Positions 34,331 to 47,072 of a stretch of 64,000 nt of DNA are shown in pieces (within the stretch, counting starts at the first letter, position 1; each line of letters starts with the position of its first letter). The stretch lies in the NCBI GenBank assembly GCA_030686995.1, contig CM060708.1, positions 182,655,115-182,719,114 on the forward strand. Reading direction: 5' to 3'. The position numbers and the translations under genes were made by a program. The notes beneath the pieces were generated by a model. The model was not told where the DNA came from, ran no database searches, and saw only the letters and a list, made by a program, of their open reading frames with translations. Source of the stretch: Artemisia argyi (Eukaryota > Streptophyta > Magnoliopsida > Asterales > Asteraceae).

Positions 34331-37239
34331 CGTCTTTGTCTCATATTTAATTCTTTCTGATCAAGAATATGCTGAAGACTCTTATGATCCGTGTACACAA
34401 CACACTTCGTACCATACAAATAATGTCTCCAGATTTTGAGAGCGAATACCACTGCTCCCAGCTCAAGATCATGAGTGGTATAATTAAGCTGTCTAGAAGC
34501 ATAAGCAATCACCTTCGTTCTTTGCATTAACACTGCACCAAGACCTTGATGCGAAGCATCACAGTAGACAACAAAATCTTCATTCCCTTCAGGTAAAGCT
34601 AGAATTGGAGCTTCACAAAGCTTTTGCTTTAACAGCTGGAAAGCTTTCTCCTGATTTTCTCCCCAAACATACTTCTTATTCTTTTGAGTCAATTCGGTTA
34701 AAGACTTAGCAATCTTAGAAAATCCTTCTATAAATCTCCGATAATACCCAGCAAGTCCTAGAAATTGACGCACCTCCGTAGGAGTTGTCGGTGTCGGCCA
34801 ATTCTTAATTGCTCCTATTTTAGAAGGATCCACATGAATACCATTTCGATCAATCATGTGGCCAAGAAACTGTACAGTGTGAATCCAAAAATCACACTTG
34901 GAGAATTTTGCATACAATTGTTCTTTCTTGAGCAATTCCAAAATAATCCTAAGATGTTCGGCATGCTCTTCTTCATTTCGTGAGTAGATAAGAATATCAT
35001 CAATGAACACGATCACAAATTTGTCCAAATAAGGTTTACACACCCGGTTCATGAGATCCATAAACACGGCCGGTGCATTGGTTAACCCAAATGGCATCAC
35101 CTGGAATTCATAGTGACCGTACCTTGTTCGGAAAGCTGTCTTGGGAATATCTTCTTCCCTGACACGTAATTGATGATATCCTGACCTCAAGTCAATCTTG
35201 GAATAAACGCTTGATCCTTGCAATTGGTCGAACAAATCATCAATCCTTGGTAATAGGTATCGATTCTTTACTGTAATTTTGTTTAACTCACGGTAATCAA
35301 TACACATCCTAAAAGATCCGTCCTTCTTTTTGACAAATAAAACAGGTGCTCCCCAAGGCGAAGAGCTAGGTCGAATAAAACCTTTATCTAGTAGCTCTTG
35401 CAGTTGTTCGGATAATTCCTGCATCTCAGATGGGGCTAAACGATAAGGTGCTCTTGCTACCGGCGCTGCCCCCGGCACCAAATCAATCCGAAATTCTACT
35501 TGACGTACGGGTGGTAGTCTAGGTAAATTTTCAGGAAAAACTTCCGGAAATTCTCTTACAACTGGCACATCCCCCAGTTGTTTCGCTTCTGTCTTTTTCT
35601 CAGTCACATGAGCTAAGAAAGCGTTACATCCTTTCTTAATATATTTCATAGTTTTAAGACAGGATATAATACTTAATCGGTTCTTGCTTTGACTGCCCCG
35701 AATAACCAAGGTCTCACCCTCATAAGGGATATGAATTACTTTCTCATCGCATATAATCCGAGCACGATTTTTGGACAACCAATTCATACCGATGACAACA
35801 TCAAAACTACCGAGTTCGATAGGCATAAGGTTTATATGAAAAGGTTGATTTGCTAACATTAAGGTGCAATCTCGGACTATAGAATTTGTGCTTACTATTT
35901 TGCCGTTAGCTAATTCGATTTCGTATGAATTGTTTAAGACAGTGGGGGAAAGTTTAAGTAATGAAGCGAAAGTGGTGGATATAAAGCTTTTATCGGCTCC
36001 TGAGTCAAATAAAACTTTAGCTAAATGTTGATTGAGAAGGAACGTACCCGTGATCACTTCCGGGTTTTGTTGCATGTTTCCGTCTCCTAACACATATGCT
36101 CTCCCTTGTGCACCTCCTCTCTTATTTTCCTTTGGGCACCGGTTCCTGTAATGCCCTTTCTTACCACATCCGTGGCAAGTCACATCGATTTGCTGAAGTT
36201 GCGTACCAGGTTCCTTACAGTCTTTGGTCTGATGTCCTATCTTCTGACACTTGAAACATTTAACAGTACATGGCCCATAATGATGAAGCTTGCATTGGTT
36301 GCATAACGGCTTCCTTCCGACATAGACGTTTCCATCAGCAGGGATAGCAGCTTTTGTTTTTGCAACCTCTTGCCTGCGGTTTTGCTGTTGATGATTGTTA
36401 CGGTTCTGTTGATAGTTTGGGTGATTGTTGCGGTTGTTGTTGTTGCGATAGTTGTTGTTGGAATGGTTTTGATGGTGAGTAGTTCTCTTGTCGTCCAGCT
36501 TCCTCTTGTACTCGTTACTTTCTTGAGTAGAATTGCGCTTCATTTCCCTATCCATCATCCTTTGAGCAAACTCAATTGCTTCTTCCATTGACTTAGGTTT
36601 GGATGCAGTAACATCCCCTTCAATACTTCGAGGAAGTCCCTCGACATACTTTTCCAATTCTCTTTCAAAATCAGGAATCATAGTTGGACACAACACAGCT
36701 AGTTCCTGAAACCTCCTGTTGTAAGTTTTGAGGTCTGTCCCTTTCACAACCAGAGTGTGAAATTCATCTTCCAGTTTCCTAATTTTAGTTCGTGGACAGT
36801 ATTTCTTGAGCATTTTGGTTTTGAAGTCTGCCCAATTAAGCTGATAGGCTGCTTCAATTCCCATAGTGCGGGCCAAAGCATTCCACCAAGATAGGGCATC
36901 ATCCAAAAGTGTACCAGTAGCAAAAGTAACTTTACAATCCTCTGTGCAGCCACTTCTCATAAACACAGTCTCTGAGCGCTCAAACCGACGAGCCAACTCA
37001 GTAATCCCTTCAGTACCTTTGAAAAAGGTCGGCTTACAGTTCATAAAGTCCTTATATGTGCACTTGCGTGCAGTAGCAGCTTCACTTTCTCAATTGTGCC
37101 TAGTAGCACTACCAGATCGTGCCATTGTTGCTGCCTGTCCTTCAAGTGCAGCAGCTATACCATCAGCAATTAGTCTCTGAATTTCAGCTTGCGGCATGGC
37201 TGGTTCTGGAGTCTCAGTTGTATTTCTTGTTCGACGCAT
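34285..37239 (-). pseudogene. gag-pol: E6 gag-protease-RT-RNase H polyprotein, broken
   Basis: The likely original start is at 37239 (MRRTRNTTETPE). A TGA near 37090 and a one-base loss just before 37044 break the N terminus, after which 919 codons are open. Numbered from 37044, the gag domain covers about 1-150, an Asn/Gln-rich stretch about 190-230, and CCHC-type knuckles lie at about 263-276 and 290-303 ([28 protein letters not shown]). Protease has DSGA at 347-350, reverse transcriptase about 545-715 with FIDDIL at 680-685, and RNase H about 800-905 ([22 protein letters not shown]). The frame ends at 34285 because about 20 bp are missing in the linker before YHPGKAN. Gag packages RNA; the enzymes mature and copy it. 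Confidence 0.9.
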
Positions 37240-37567
37240 AGTTCTATTAATACCACAAGAAAATACATGTTTAGAATTTACAAAAAATCCAATTTATATT
37301 TGAATAATATAAATGACAATGTATATTCGTGAAAAGAAGATATCTCAATATATCATTTCATCACAACATCTCCAAGTTCTTTAAGTAATATTGGCACATA
37401 TAAATCGATATCATAACACAATTATAATATAAAACATAACCACTTATATTGCCATAAACTACTTGATAGTTTGTTACATAACAAAACTAATACAAGCGTC
37501 TTTATTTAGGCCACACATCCTGTGGCTAGGTCATATTACAAAAGATGTTATATATTGATCTTATCTT
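37240..37567. other. E6 spacer between upstream ORF and gag
   Basis: AT-rich leader between the two E6 reading frames. I see no gene or clear signal. Confidence 0.6.
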
Positions 37568-38596
37568 CTAACTATCAGGAGCTCCTCTAGTTCGGTTATC
37601 TAGTTCTGCCATCATACTAATGAGAATTTGTGTGTTCTCCTGAAGTTGCGCTTGTAGATCCATAACAACCTCCTCCAAGGTAGCAATCCTATGATATGCT
37701 ATTATTAGATCTTCATTTTGCAGTACTACTGCTTGTGCGGTCAGCCAATCATTGTCATACAGTAACGGAATATCTTGTCCATTTGCTTCCGCCAAATCAT
37801 GAACCTGCTCCTGAGTTTGTTGTAGTCCAGCGTTTAGTGTATCTAACTCCTGCTGCATCTTGGTTTGTTTGTCTGTGAGATCCTCCGATGTGTACTCCAT
37901 TAACTCAATTCGTTCTAAAGGTAATTCTTCTAGATGACATAACGCTGCCTCAATCTGTTCCTCGTGACGTTCTATATGATTAACAAGAGCAGCTACGGTT
38001 GGCTGTCTATTTTCAGCTGCTTGAGAACTTTCTCCCGTTTCGAAAACTCTAGGTGGAGTAGGAAAGTCAAGTATAGGTGCTTGTGGCAAAGCATTAAACT
38101 TGTCAATAGTAGCTCTGACTTCCTCACTGAGCTGAAATGGTTGAGACAAAGGAGTGAAATCAGTGGAGGATGGTGGTGTGTAAGAACGAGTTCTTTTTCG
38201 TGGAGGTAAATTTTCCTCGGGAATGGGGTCTGAAGATGGTGGTACATAATCGGGTAACATGTATGGGTGTGAGAATGGTGAAGGTACTGGTATGGTTCTA
38301 ATGCGTGCAGTTCTACGAAGTGTTGGTAAGGGTGACTCTGATGGTGAAGAAACATTTGCCTCAGATGGATCTTCATTGTCAGAAGTAGAATATCCTTCCC
38401 TGGTATGCCCATGCGAATCATCTGGAAATGGAGTGTTTTCAGGTACTACTGCAAAGTCCTCATTTGACTCTTCCGTAGGTTCTGACTCCAAGTCTGATGT
38501 AACATGTTCAAATGTAGGAGAAAGGACTGGGATAGAGAAAGTATCATCCTCGGACTCGATATTCGAAAGTATAATAGAAGGAACAGGAGAAGACAT
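37568..38596 (-). CDS. E6 upstream ORF: proline-rich, coiled-coil protein
   Basis: An intact 342-codon frame between the primer-binding site and gag. The N-terminal half is acidic and Ser/Pro-rich (SSPVPSIILSNIESEDD, PYMLPDYVPPSSDPIPE), with the basic patch PPRKRTRSYTPP near residue 130 that could be a nuclear localisation signal. The C-terminal half from about residue 195 is Glu/Gln/Leu-rich and predicted by eye to form coiled coils (ALVNHIERHEEQIEAAL, TLEEVVMDLQAQLQEN). I recall similar N-terminal extensions of Ty3 gag in Asteraceae, so it may be a detached gag leader. It starts about 160 bp after the primer-binding site and has no zinc knuckle or catalytic motif. It is the only E6 frame without a visible break. 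Confidence 0.65.
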   Translation of the reverse strand: MSSPVPSIILSNIESEDDTFSIPVLSPTFEHVTSDLESEPTEESNEDFAVVPENTPFPDDSHGHTREGYSTSDNEDPSEANVSSPSESPLPTLRRTARIRTIPVPSPFSHPYMLPDYVPPSSDPIPEENLPPRKRTRSYTPPSSTDFTPLSQPFQLSEEVRATIDKFNALPQAPILDFPTPPRVFETGESSQAAENRQPTVAALVNHIERHEEQIEAALCHLEELPLERIELMEYTSEDLTDKQTKMQQELDTLNAGLQQTQEQVHDLAEANGQDIPLLYDNDWLTAQAVVLQNEDLIIAYHRIATLEEVVMDLQAQLQENTQILISMMAELDNRTRGAPDS

Positions 38597-38753
38597 GACT
38601 CTGTAACCACAGACAATTACTATTATTTCACTATGTAACTAAGTAATCATAACATGCATAAGTAAAGTTTGACAACGTAGTGGCATGGAGGGCTTTATTT
38701 TGAGTTTTAAAAAATAGTTATAGTTTAGGTTTGAACCTCGTTCTCTATAACTA

Positions 38754-38767
38754 TGGCTCTGATACCA
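38754..38767 (-). other. E6 primer-binding site (tRNA-iMet)
   Basis: TGGTATCAGAGCCA on the minus strand, three bases inside the 5' LTR; complementary to initiator tRNA-Met. Confidence 0.9.
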
Positions 38768-38770
38768 ATC

Positions 38771-41700
38771 TGTAACACCCCCATTTTCAGATTTCGCAGC
38801 GGAATACAAGTTTGGGGTATTACTTCATGGATCACAGTCATGAATACAGAAAACGACTCAAAAAGAGACGTTTTAATTAAACATAGTTATCATTCATTTA
38901 TTTAATATCAGAGTTTTATACAATAGAGGTCCCAGCGGGAGTACTGAAATACATAGGAAAGTTTTATTCTTTGAATGATAACAAAATGGACACCCTTTTT
39001 ATATAAGAAAGCCCATTGCCACTCCATGCCAAGTTTTGCTTCAATTACCTGAGATAAAACATGCTAAAAAGTCAACATAATGTTGAGTGAATCCACAGCG
39101 TTTATAGTTTAGTATTGGTTTGAACACAAGTCAAATAGTTGTAGAACGTAGTGTATTGCCTGAAGCCTCATGACACACAAACCTTAACAGTTTGGACATT
39201 ATAGTAATTTGCTATAACGTAATGGTGCCCTCGAATAGGAGTTTGCTAATTTCCCGTTTAGTTCTCAAATAAAGTGCATTTGGCCACCTATCCGGCGACA
39301 CAAATGGGGCGTCAACTACCAATAGATCTATTCACTATATTCGCGTTCACTCGCAAGTGATTAATGGCTCATGATATGAGGGACTTTCAACAGCATAAAC
39401 GTTAAACTTAGGCAATACAAAATCAGGATAGCATACAGAAAATACTTGTGTTCGGTTTGTAGCATGTATCTCCCCACAAGTTTGAAAACAATATAAAAAT
39501 AGTGGGACTGTGAACTCACCTTGATGATTAAGTAGTCTGATAGAAAATAATTTAATACAGTTGATAAACGTCTCCGATAAGTAACCTGAGTTGATATATC
39601 AATTTAGTATTCATATTCACAGTTTATATATATAGTGTTATTTACAAAATTTTATCAAGATTTAATAATAACTAATTTTAAATAATTTACAATTTATAAA
39701 TTTTATTTACTTTTTAGTAAATATATAATTTTCACTTTTTACCCTTGTATTTATAACTATTTATAGTTTACACCTTCAACTTTCATAAATTTACAGTTTC
39801 TACCCTGAAGTTTCATATATTTACAACTTACACCCTGAAGTTTTATAAAATTACATTTTATACCCTGAAGTTTGGTTAAATGACAGTTTATACCCTCAAC
39901 TATAGTGAAATGATGGTTTCTACCCTATACTTTCAAATATGTCATTTTCTACCCTTAATCTCAAGTTTATTTTATTTTAAGTCCAACATATAAAAATAGT
40001 TTTAGTTTTGACAATATATACCCCTCATGCATAAATATATTATACCCGATGTCCTTATAAAAACGCGTTTTTGGCCACGGAACTAATCCAACTTCTTACA
40101 TCTTATTTATTTAAGTTTAAAATAAGTTTATCTATGATTTTCATCAACTTATTAGCTTATATGTTCGAAATAAACAAAGACAAAGTTTATAAAACAGATT
40201 TTTGGACCAAAAGTACGCCTAGATATAAACAAGGCATGAAGAGGTTTATACTACGTTATGGTTCCTTTTAGTAGTCTACTAGGAGGTCTTTCTATTGGTT
40301 CAAACTAGAAGTCCTATCGCTTTATGGTTTGCTCATAATCAATCGCTAAAGTAGGGGGGTCGAGTATAGTTTTCATGAAATAATCTAAGTGTAAATATTT
40401 GTTTTTCAGGTTTGCGACACCTGCTTTGGCACTAAATAAAAGCGAGGCAACGCAATCTTTTTACTTCGTTCTTGTTCCTTATGAATCTATGCTAGGAGGT
40501 CATCACTTAGATACTAGGTTCGAATTTTTAGGTGCTCGTTTGCTAGGTGAAACATAGGCTCGAAGTTGGTACCCTTTTTACACTACACGACCCAACACAG
40601 TTCCTGAAACAGATTACTACTTGGTTTTCAGGCTCGTATACTATCTTAAATTGTATTCTTAAGTGTCCTTACATGTTTCAATCAATCCTACTATTAGTAT
40701 TTGATGTCCATGAGCCTATATACAAGTCGATCATGATTTATTTTTAAGGTTGTTTGGTTGGTCCGACTAGGAAGAAAAAGGAATGGGTCAAATGATTTTT
40801 ACTTCTTAAATCTTACTAGTACAATATCATGTAAACCTTGAACACTAGAAATATACAAAAGAGTTAAGAAAAAGGATTGAGGAACTTACTTGCTTATATG
40901 GTTCGACTTAGTAAGCTTCTTGGACAAATGATCCTTGAAATGAAACTACTCACTCTCCTCTTTATTACTTTTACTTTACCCCTCTTATAAACCTTTAGTT
41001 ACTATATAAGATTGAGCTTTTAAGTGTGCATGATTATCTAGTAGGCATGTCAAGTAACTTTGTGTTTATACTTAAGATAAATAGATCGTATATGTATATA
41101 TATATATGGATGAGATAAAAGGTTCTAGATTAAGCTAGGTCATTATGTTAAGAGTAGAAGAAACATAGTGATGTGTGCTAATTCCCTTGGCTGCCATTTG
41201 TGTGAATCGTGTAAGAGTTTTGAAAGTGTAGGATGTGGTAACTTTCCTAGCCAATTATACTACCTACTATATTTGACCTTGGTAAAAATGCATATGTGTA
41301 TAAGTAAAAGCTAGAAATTTTATTTGTGGTTAGGAGTAAAACAAGTAAACATTTAAGGATTTCCTAGTTACTAAACAACTCCAATCGAACCACATTTTAC
41401 AATGGACCGAACCATGCTTAAAGTGTGATAACTAGAGCTTAAGAGATAGTACTTAGAGTTTAAGTGATGTATACTATTTAGTGTAGGTATTTTAAGATAG
41501 CTTAAGGTTTAGTGATCCATTTAAGAGATTTTAGATAAAGTTTAAAGAGTAGTATACTTATACTAGGATTTTTATATATATATATACAAGTTTATTTAAG
41601 TTTTAAATAAATTTAGTTTTAAAGAATATACACTTGTATATTAATTTAAATAGTTATATTGTATATTTTGAAAGTATTTTACGTTAAAGTTTTAGATTCT

Positions 41701-41808
41701 AAATATGTATATTATAGTGGTTTAGAATTTAGAGAAAATTCTAAATAGTCGGGAAACGTATGTTAATAAATTAACGTAAAACGACAAATGTGATATCTTG
41801 ATATGGTA

Positions 41809-41861
<53 letters not shown>

Positions 41862-42037
41862 CTTATGTATAATAACATAAAGTAAATTTGTGTCGGTTAC
41901 ATAGGAGCACGTTTATCAAGGTTGTGAGTGAAGTCCCATTAAGTAGTAGTTATGAGAAAAAAAAATATATGCATGGAAAAAGGATAAAGATTTATGAAAT
42001 GATTTTCTTACAAAGTGAAATTTTACCAGTGGTTACA
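38771..42037 (-). repeat. E6 5' LTR
   Basis: A 3,267-bp LTR nearly identical to 29351-32717. The TA runs are short (about 39626-39635 and 41811-41857). It is followed by the duplicated target ACTTA at 42038-42042, where E5 LTR sequence resumes. Confidence 0.93.
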
Positions 42038-43437
42038 ACTTAACCTTCTCCAAGACACCCCTACTCAACTGCTGAGTAAACCAAATCCCAATAACCTTGC
42101 TCTTTTGACTTTTGTTGACCATGAATTGCTAATTCCAATTTATTAGAAACAAACAGTCAAACTCACTACGATCTGTTATTAAACTTGAATGAGCTTAGGA
42201 GGTAAGTGGATGAAGGCTTGGAACATATATAAAAACAGAATTTGCTTGAAAATTAATGGGTGGAATTTTAAAGGAAAACTTCTACTTTTATTGAAACTTG
42301 AATTGAGTACACAACTTTTGAAATACAATAGTGGAGATTAGGCTACACTAATAAACATGGATTACAACTTGAAAAGATCAATTATACTAATTTGACATTT
42401 TTAATTTAAACTAAGAACTATACTACACTACTAAAAACTAACTGCTCCTTCTCAACTTCTTCCTCTTGCTTTTTATAGGCTCCTTTAGGGTTTCTGATTG
42501 CTCTTGTCTCTTTCCCAACTGAAATTATAGCCATTGGATGAGCAAGGTGATTCCTGGCCGTTTGATTGAATTGGGTGGGAAAAAAGGAAATAACAAGTTG
42601 GGTCCTGAACTGGCAGAGGGGTGTTATTTTGTTGTTTTATTGTTGTTTGGTTAGGCCAAGGGGGGGGGGAAGAGTGTTGCAAGAGTGAAGGGTTTAGGGG
42701 TGATGATGGTTTTGGCAGAGGTGGTTTGGAGGGGAGTGGAGGCAAGGTGGGGTTGACCAGGTCAAACCTGGTGGTGGTTTTGGTATTAAAAGGGATACGG
42801 GGTGGGCTGTGGTTTGAGTGGACTTGGAGGGTAAGGTTGGGTTTGGGCTGGAAAGGGGGGAGTAGTATTATTAGGTTTTGTGTTTGAGTTTGGTTTGGTT
42901 TATGGGCTAATATATTAAGCAAGGGTCCGGTTTGGTTTGTAATTGTAAATCAAGGACCAATCTTGTAATAATGCCGAAATGTAGGGGTTGAAATGTAATT
43001 TTTCCAAGTTGTCAAAAAAGGATTAAAATTGCAACATATGAATAGTACAAGGGTATATTTTGATAAATTTCAATTTTTAAATACCCAGGGACTGATTTTG
43101 CCAATTTTGAAAACTTGGGGACCAAAAGTGTAATTTTCTCAAACTTTTTACCCAAGGACTTGTTTTGACAATTTTTGACTTTAGAAAACCTTGGGTTGAC
43201 TTTTCTTTCGTTTTAAAACTTCAGGGACTAGTTTTGTCAATTTTTGAAACTTGAGGGACTGAAACTGCCAATTGTGCAAACTTTGTTCGTTTTTCGTTTG
43301 TTTTTAAACATTTTGCATCTAAAACATATAAAACACACTTTTGGGATAATTTCTGTATTTTGATGCGTTTCTGAGTGTTTTTGGATGTTTTGGCAGTTCA
43401 GATATGATAAAAATGATGAGTATTTACACACTCATCA
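42038..43437 (-). repeat. E5 3' LTR, second part
   Basis: It continues the E5 LTR after E6 and matches about 49421-50819. It contains a G-rich tract (about 42660-42670) and imperfect repeats of the type GGGACT..TTTTG.CAATTTT between about 43085 and 43270. Proline-rich open frames on the minus strand here look like low-complexity chance. Confidence 0.9.
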
Positions 43438-43489
43438 ATCCCCCACACTAAACTATTGCTAGTCCCTAGCAATCTTTTGAGAAAAACTT

Positions 43490-43920
43490 AATGGATTTTA
43501 AACTCTTTACCAAAAGCCATCACTTCTGGAGTAGCCAGGTGTGAGAACTGTGGTACACCTGATAACCGTGTGATTTTGAGCAAACCACCAGCTGTCAACG
43601 GATTTGATTAGTCTTTACCAAAAGCCGTTTGCTTCTGGACTAGCCAGCTCTTGATGGAATAGTCAACATCTTGGTGAGCTAATTACCAATTATGGATTTT
43701 CCTCTGCCTTTACCACAAGCCATAATCTTGTGGGCTAGCCAACTCATTTGCTTTATGGGATATGGCGAGTTGAGGTACCATACAATTTTGGGCAAATTGC
43801 AAGCCATAAACGGATTTGAGATGTCTTTACCAAGAGCCGTTTGCTCCTGGACTAGCCAATCCCTTTTGTCGGTTAGACAAGGCGGACTGATTATCATAAA
43901 AAATTTTGAGCTCCAGTGAA
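43490..43920 (-). repeat. Hairpin repeat array of E5
   Basis: About four degenerate 90-118 bp units lie just upstream (element sense) of the E5 3' LTR. They share the block AACGGATTTGA, TCTTTACCA, AGCCGTTTGCT and TGGACTAG with E2 and E4. One hairpin has arms TTGGT/ACCAA with a 9-base loop (43671-43689), a paired change from ATGGT/ACCAT; another is ATGG/CCAT at 43762-43781. Confidence 0.75.
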
Positions 43921-43998
43921 AAATTTTTAAAAATTTTGGTCAAAAACGGGGGTATAAGATAGTAAAATGTGATAAAATTCGCTAGAATAGTGAAATAC

Positions 43999-44035
43999 CC
44001 CCCACACTTAGGATGAATATTGTCCTCAATATTCA
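43999..44035 (-). other. Polypurine tract with adjacent perfect hairpin (E5)
   Basis: The arms TGAATATTG and CAATATTCA (44014-44035) pair perfectly around a 4-base loop. In element sense they are followed by CCTAAGTGTGGGGGG. The arms differ from E3 by one compensated pair. Confidence 0.65.
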
Positions 44036-44230
44036 AAGTCCCGGCTATTATGCCGACATTTTGAACGTAAAAGGGCAATATTACAAGCTAAGCGTGGAAA
44101 ACACCATTTTATTTTTCAGTTCATAAGTAACCATAGCATGGGGGACTCCCCCACACTTAGGGTGAAAACCCTTTAAGCATGCTACTGTTTTTGTTTACCG
44201 AGTCGCTAGCTTGACTCGACCCCGAATTCA

Positions 44231-46771
44231 TTAGTCCTTGGGGAAGCATGATGTGGAAGAGACAATCTCCATTGGACTTTCATTCAAGATGTTTGGACAA
44301 ACATTTGAAGCACGTGAAAGTTCCACACCGATGAGATATACAGACCCTGGCGTGAAATAGTATAAACTATAAGCGATGATGCCGGGGTCAAAGATAATGT
44401 CTTCATTCCCGAAGGAGTGAAGAACAGGAGAAGTCACCCTGTAGGTGAAGAAAAGGAAGAAAACCATGATGAAAATCATGATTTGATCTTCTTCCTCGAG
44501 ATCAGGCTCTGTAGCCTGAGTTTGGATTTCAAAGGGTAAGCTCGTAAACAACCCGGGAGGGTGGGTGGGAATTTGCGAATTCTCAAGATTGAGAGCATCT
44601 CCCCCCGGGCTATCAAACTTCAGAGGAGTCATGATATGATGAGTAAGTTCACCGGAGAACTCCTCATGAAGAGAATCATTCACAAGATGTGAATTTGTGA
44701 ACTCATGTTCCATAGTGGACTCATCATAATCCTCGTCAAAGATTGGATTGTTAGAAATCATAGTGAATTCATATTCGAATTCAAATAGAGGATTGGTGAG
44801 AGTCGTATTGAATGTTTCGGGAACAAAGAGATTAATATTCTCTATTGGACTGCTGGGATCAGAAGTGAGTGACGGATCATGATATAGGAGACTTTCAATT
44901 TCTCCCAGATCGGCTTCAAAGTTGAGGAGACCATCATCACTTTCCAATGAGAGTGGATTGATGTGAGTAAGTTCATCAGCGAACTCCTCAAGAAGAGGAT
45001 CAACATCAGACTGAGGGAGTGATGCCTCAATATACTCAATGTCTCCATGAGATGTACAATCATCATTAAAATCTGAGAAAGTCTCAAAATGATCGTTTGA
45101 ACACTCAAGAGGGGAAGGAATATCACACATATCATCCAAAGTTCCTTGTGACTCCCCTGGGATTGGGACAAGGATCTCAACACTAGACTTTATTAATTCA
45201 TCTGATTCCTAATTAGGAACAGTGCTAAGATGCTCATCCCCCATGTTAAGAGAGTGAGTGTGAACTTCGGGTGTGATAACAACAGACTGAGGGAGTTTAG
45301 AAGTACTAGGAGTTATGGAATTTTCAAGTTCCGTTTGATCAACGGCTAGTGACTCCGTCACATTATTTTCTCCCTGATTCTCCATGGAAGGAATCACAAC
45401 AGATGAATCTGATGAATCTTTTTGAATAATAACAATGTTATCTTCATCATCATCACTGTCATCATCGTCATGATAAAGAGCAGCATAGCGAAGATTGGCA
45501 CGTATTTTAGCCGCTCTTTGCTCAGCAAGTAATTCTTCCATGCTCATTTCGTTTCTAGCATCTCGTTCTTCAGCAAGTAATTCTGCCATTGATTTTTCAC
45601 GAGATTCTTGAAACGATGTAGTAGCCAACCCCTCCTTAAATTTTTTAAATGCTTTAAGAACCTTATCACAAAGGTCTTGCGGGAATTGAGGGGTTACTTG
45701 GGTAATTGGGTACTGTGGAGGTGGGTCTTGACATGAATAGTCATAATTGTTACAAGGAAATGGATTCCCTGTTTGACAATCCGAGCTTAAGTGAGGACCT
45801 CCACAATATTCACAACAGTAAGACTGATGTAGTTGTGGGTTGTATATGCTAGAGTCATAATTGTTATCAGGAAACTGCTCATAGATAAGCGTGTTGCCCG
45901 ATTGACAATCAAAATTGTAGTGTGGGCCACCACAGTACTCACAACAGTTAAACTGTTGAGTCTGGTTTGGTGAATTGTATGGATATTGGTCGTAACCAAA
46001 ATTTTGATTATTTTGACAATCAAAACCTTGGTGAGGACCTCCACAATATTCACATGAAAAGTTTGGTGTATTTTGATACGAACAATCATTATGGTTTGGA
46101 TAATATGATTCTTGCTCGTATGAATGTGATGGGTAATTGGAAAAATTTGAAGAGTCGTTGAATGAGTTCTGATTAGGATCATAAGCAAATGAATTACTCG
46201 ACCCACAAAACAAACAACTCCCGTTTTGAATATCATTACCACATTGCACACATGTACACCAACGACATGGCAAACCAAAAAGTGGCTCACCACAACCGAC
46301 ACAAGGAACAAAATCTGGAGGTGGGACAAGTGGTGTGCTCTTAGAGCTAGGAATATCCACCACTTCCGTTATGGTCTCGGGTTTTGGTTCTTGATAAATG
46401 TGAAGATTGGGCAAGTCGTTCTTTTCAGTCACTGCCCTAAGCTCTGTATGTTTGCTTGACGACCTTATAACCTTATATCGTGAAAGATCAGGATTGATTC
46501 TTGAAGGTTTAGGAGCATTTGTGAGCTTAGGTTTTTGGATAACCGTAGGTTGGACGTATTTAGCACTTCCATCATCAGAGGGAAGTACATGGTCCTTTGT
46601 CACCTCGGTTTCTTGTTCCATTTCCCTCACCGGAGAGGGAATATGAATCGATGGTCCATCATAATCACTACGACATCTCGATATCTTTGACAAGGCCATA
46701 AGTTTTTCAATTTTTCTCTCAAAAGCCCATTGTTCAAAGAAATCGTCATCGAGAGATGCCATTAGAATCAA
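44231..46771 (-). pseudogene. E5 gag-like Cys-rich protein, one in-frame TAG
   Basis: A single frame of 847 codons including one TAG at 45209-45211. Before the TAG, residues 157-189 hold eight cysteines in CxxC pairs (CVGCGEPLFG, CRWCTCVQC, CLFC), and CEYCGGPH..DC knuckles recur near 240, 277 and 320 (Cx2Cx3Hx4C). A Glu/Arg-rich segment (SMAELLAEERDARNEMSMEE) follows near 400. After the TAG comes ESDELIKSSVEILVPIPG and an acidic stretch of about 300 residues ending at 44231. From memory this is a gag-related protein of Asteraceae Ty3 elements; nucleic-acid binding by the knuckles is inferred. The usual gag core is not obvious. The TAG could be a mutation or a read-through stop. It is the only gene of E5. 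Confidence 0.7.
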
Positions 46772-47049
46772 TTACGGGACAAGTGTAAGAAGTTAGAATC
46801 AAAAGGATAGAGGGTAAAGGAATGAAGAATCAAAGATGTGAGAGGGTAAAGGTGAATATTTTTGGTGTTTTTGGAAAACATTTTGTAAGAAAGAAAATCT
46901 TTTTGTGTTTTTGTGTTCGTTGAAAACTAATTTTAAAAAGTTTTCGGGAACAGTTTTTATGAAAATATACACAAGGATGGTAAATATACAATGGGTGTAT
47001 ATCCAGGTTCACTAATACGCAAAACCGTTTAGAATAACGCGCACAACCT
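46772..47049. other. E5 leader
   Basis: The leader between the primer-binding site and the gag-like frame; no signal recognised. The short minus-strand frame at 46830-47141 has no recognisable content. Confidence 0.5.
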
Positions 47050-47069
47050 CCCCGGCAGAGGCGCCAAAA
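47050..47069 (-). other. E5 primer-binding site (tRNA-Asp-like)
   Basis: In element sense TGGCGCCTCTGCCGGGGA, matching the tRNA-Asp complement at 16 of 18 positions as I recall it. It lies a few bases inside the right LTR. Confidence 0.75.
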
Positions 47070-47072
47070 TTT

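Noticed and set aside
42485..42922. Proline-rich open frame on the minus strand in the E5 LTR (also 49945-50304)
   Set aside because: Low-complexity frame from a G-rich tract; the two LTR copies differ in length and end, and no domain is visible.
44231..45139. Separate second gene of E5 after the TAG
   Set aside because: It is in the same frame as the upstream part with no new promoter or leader, so one frame with one stop is simpler.
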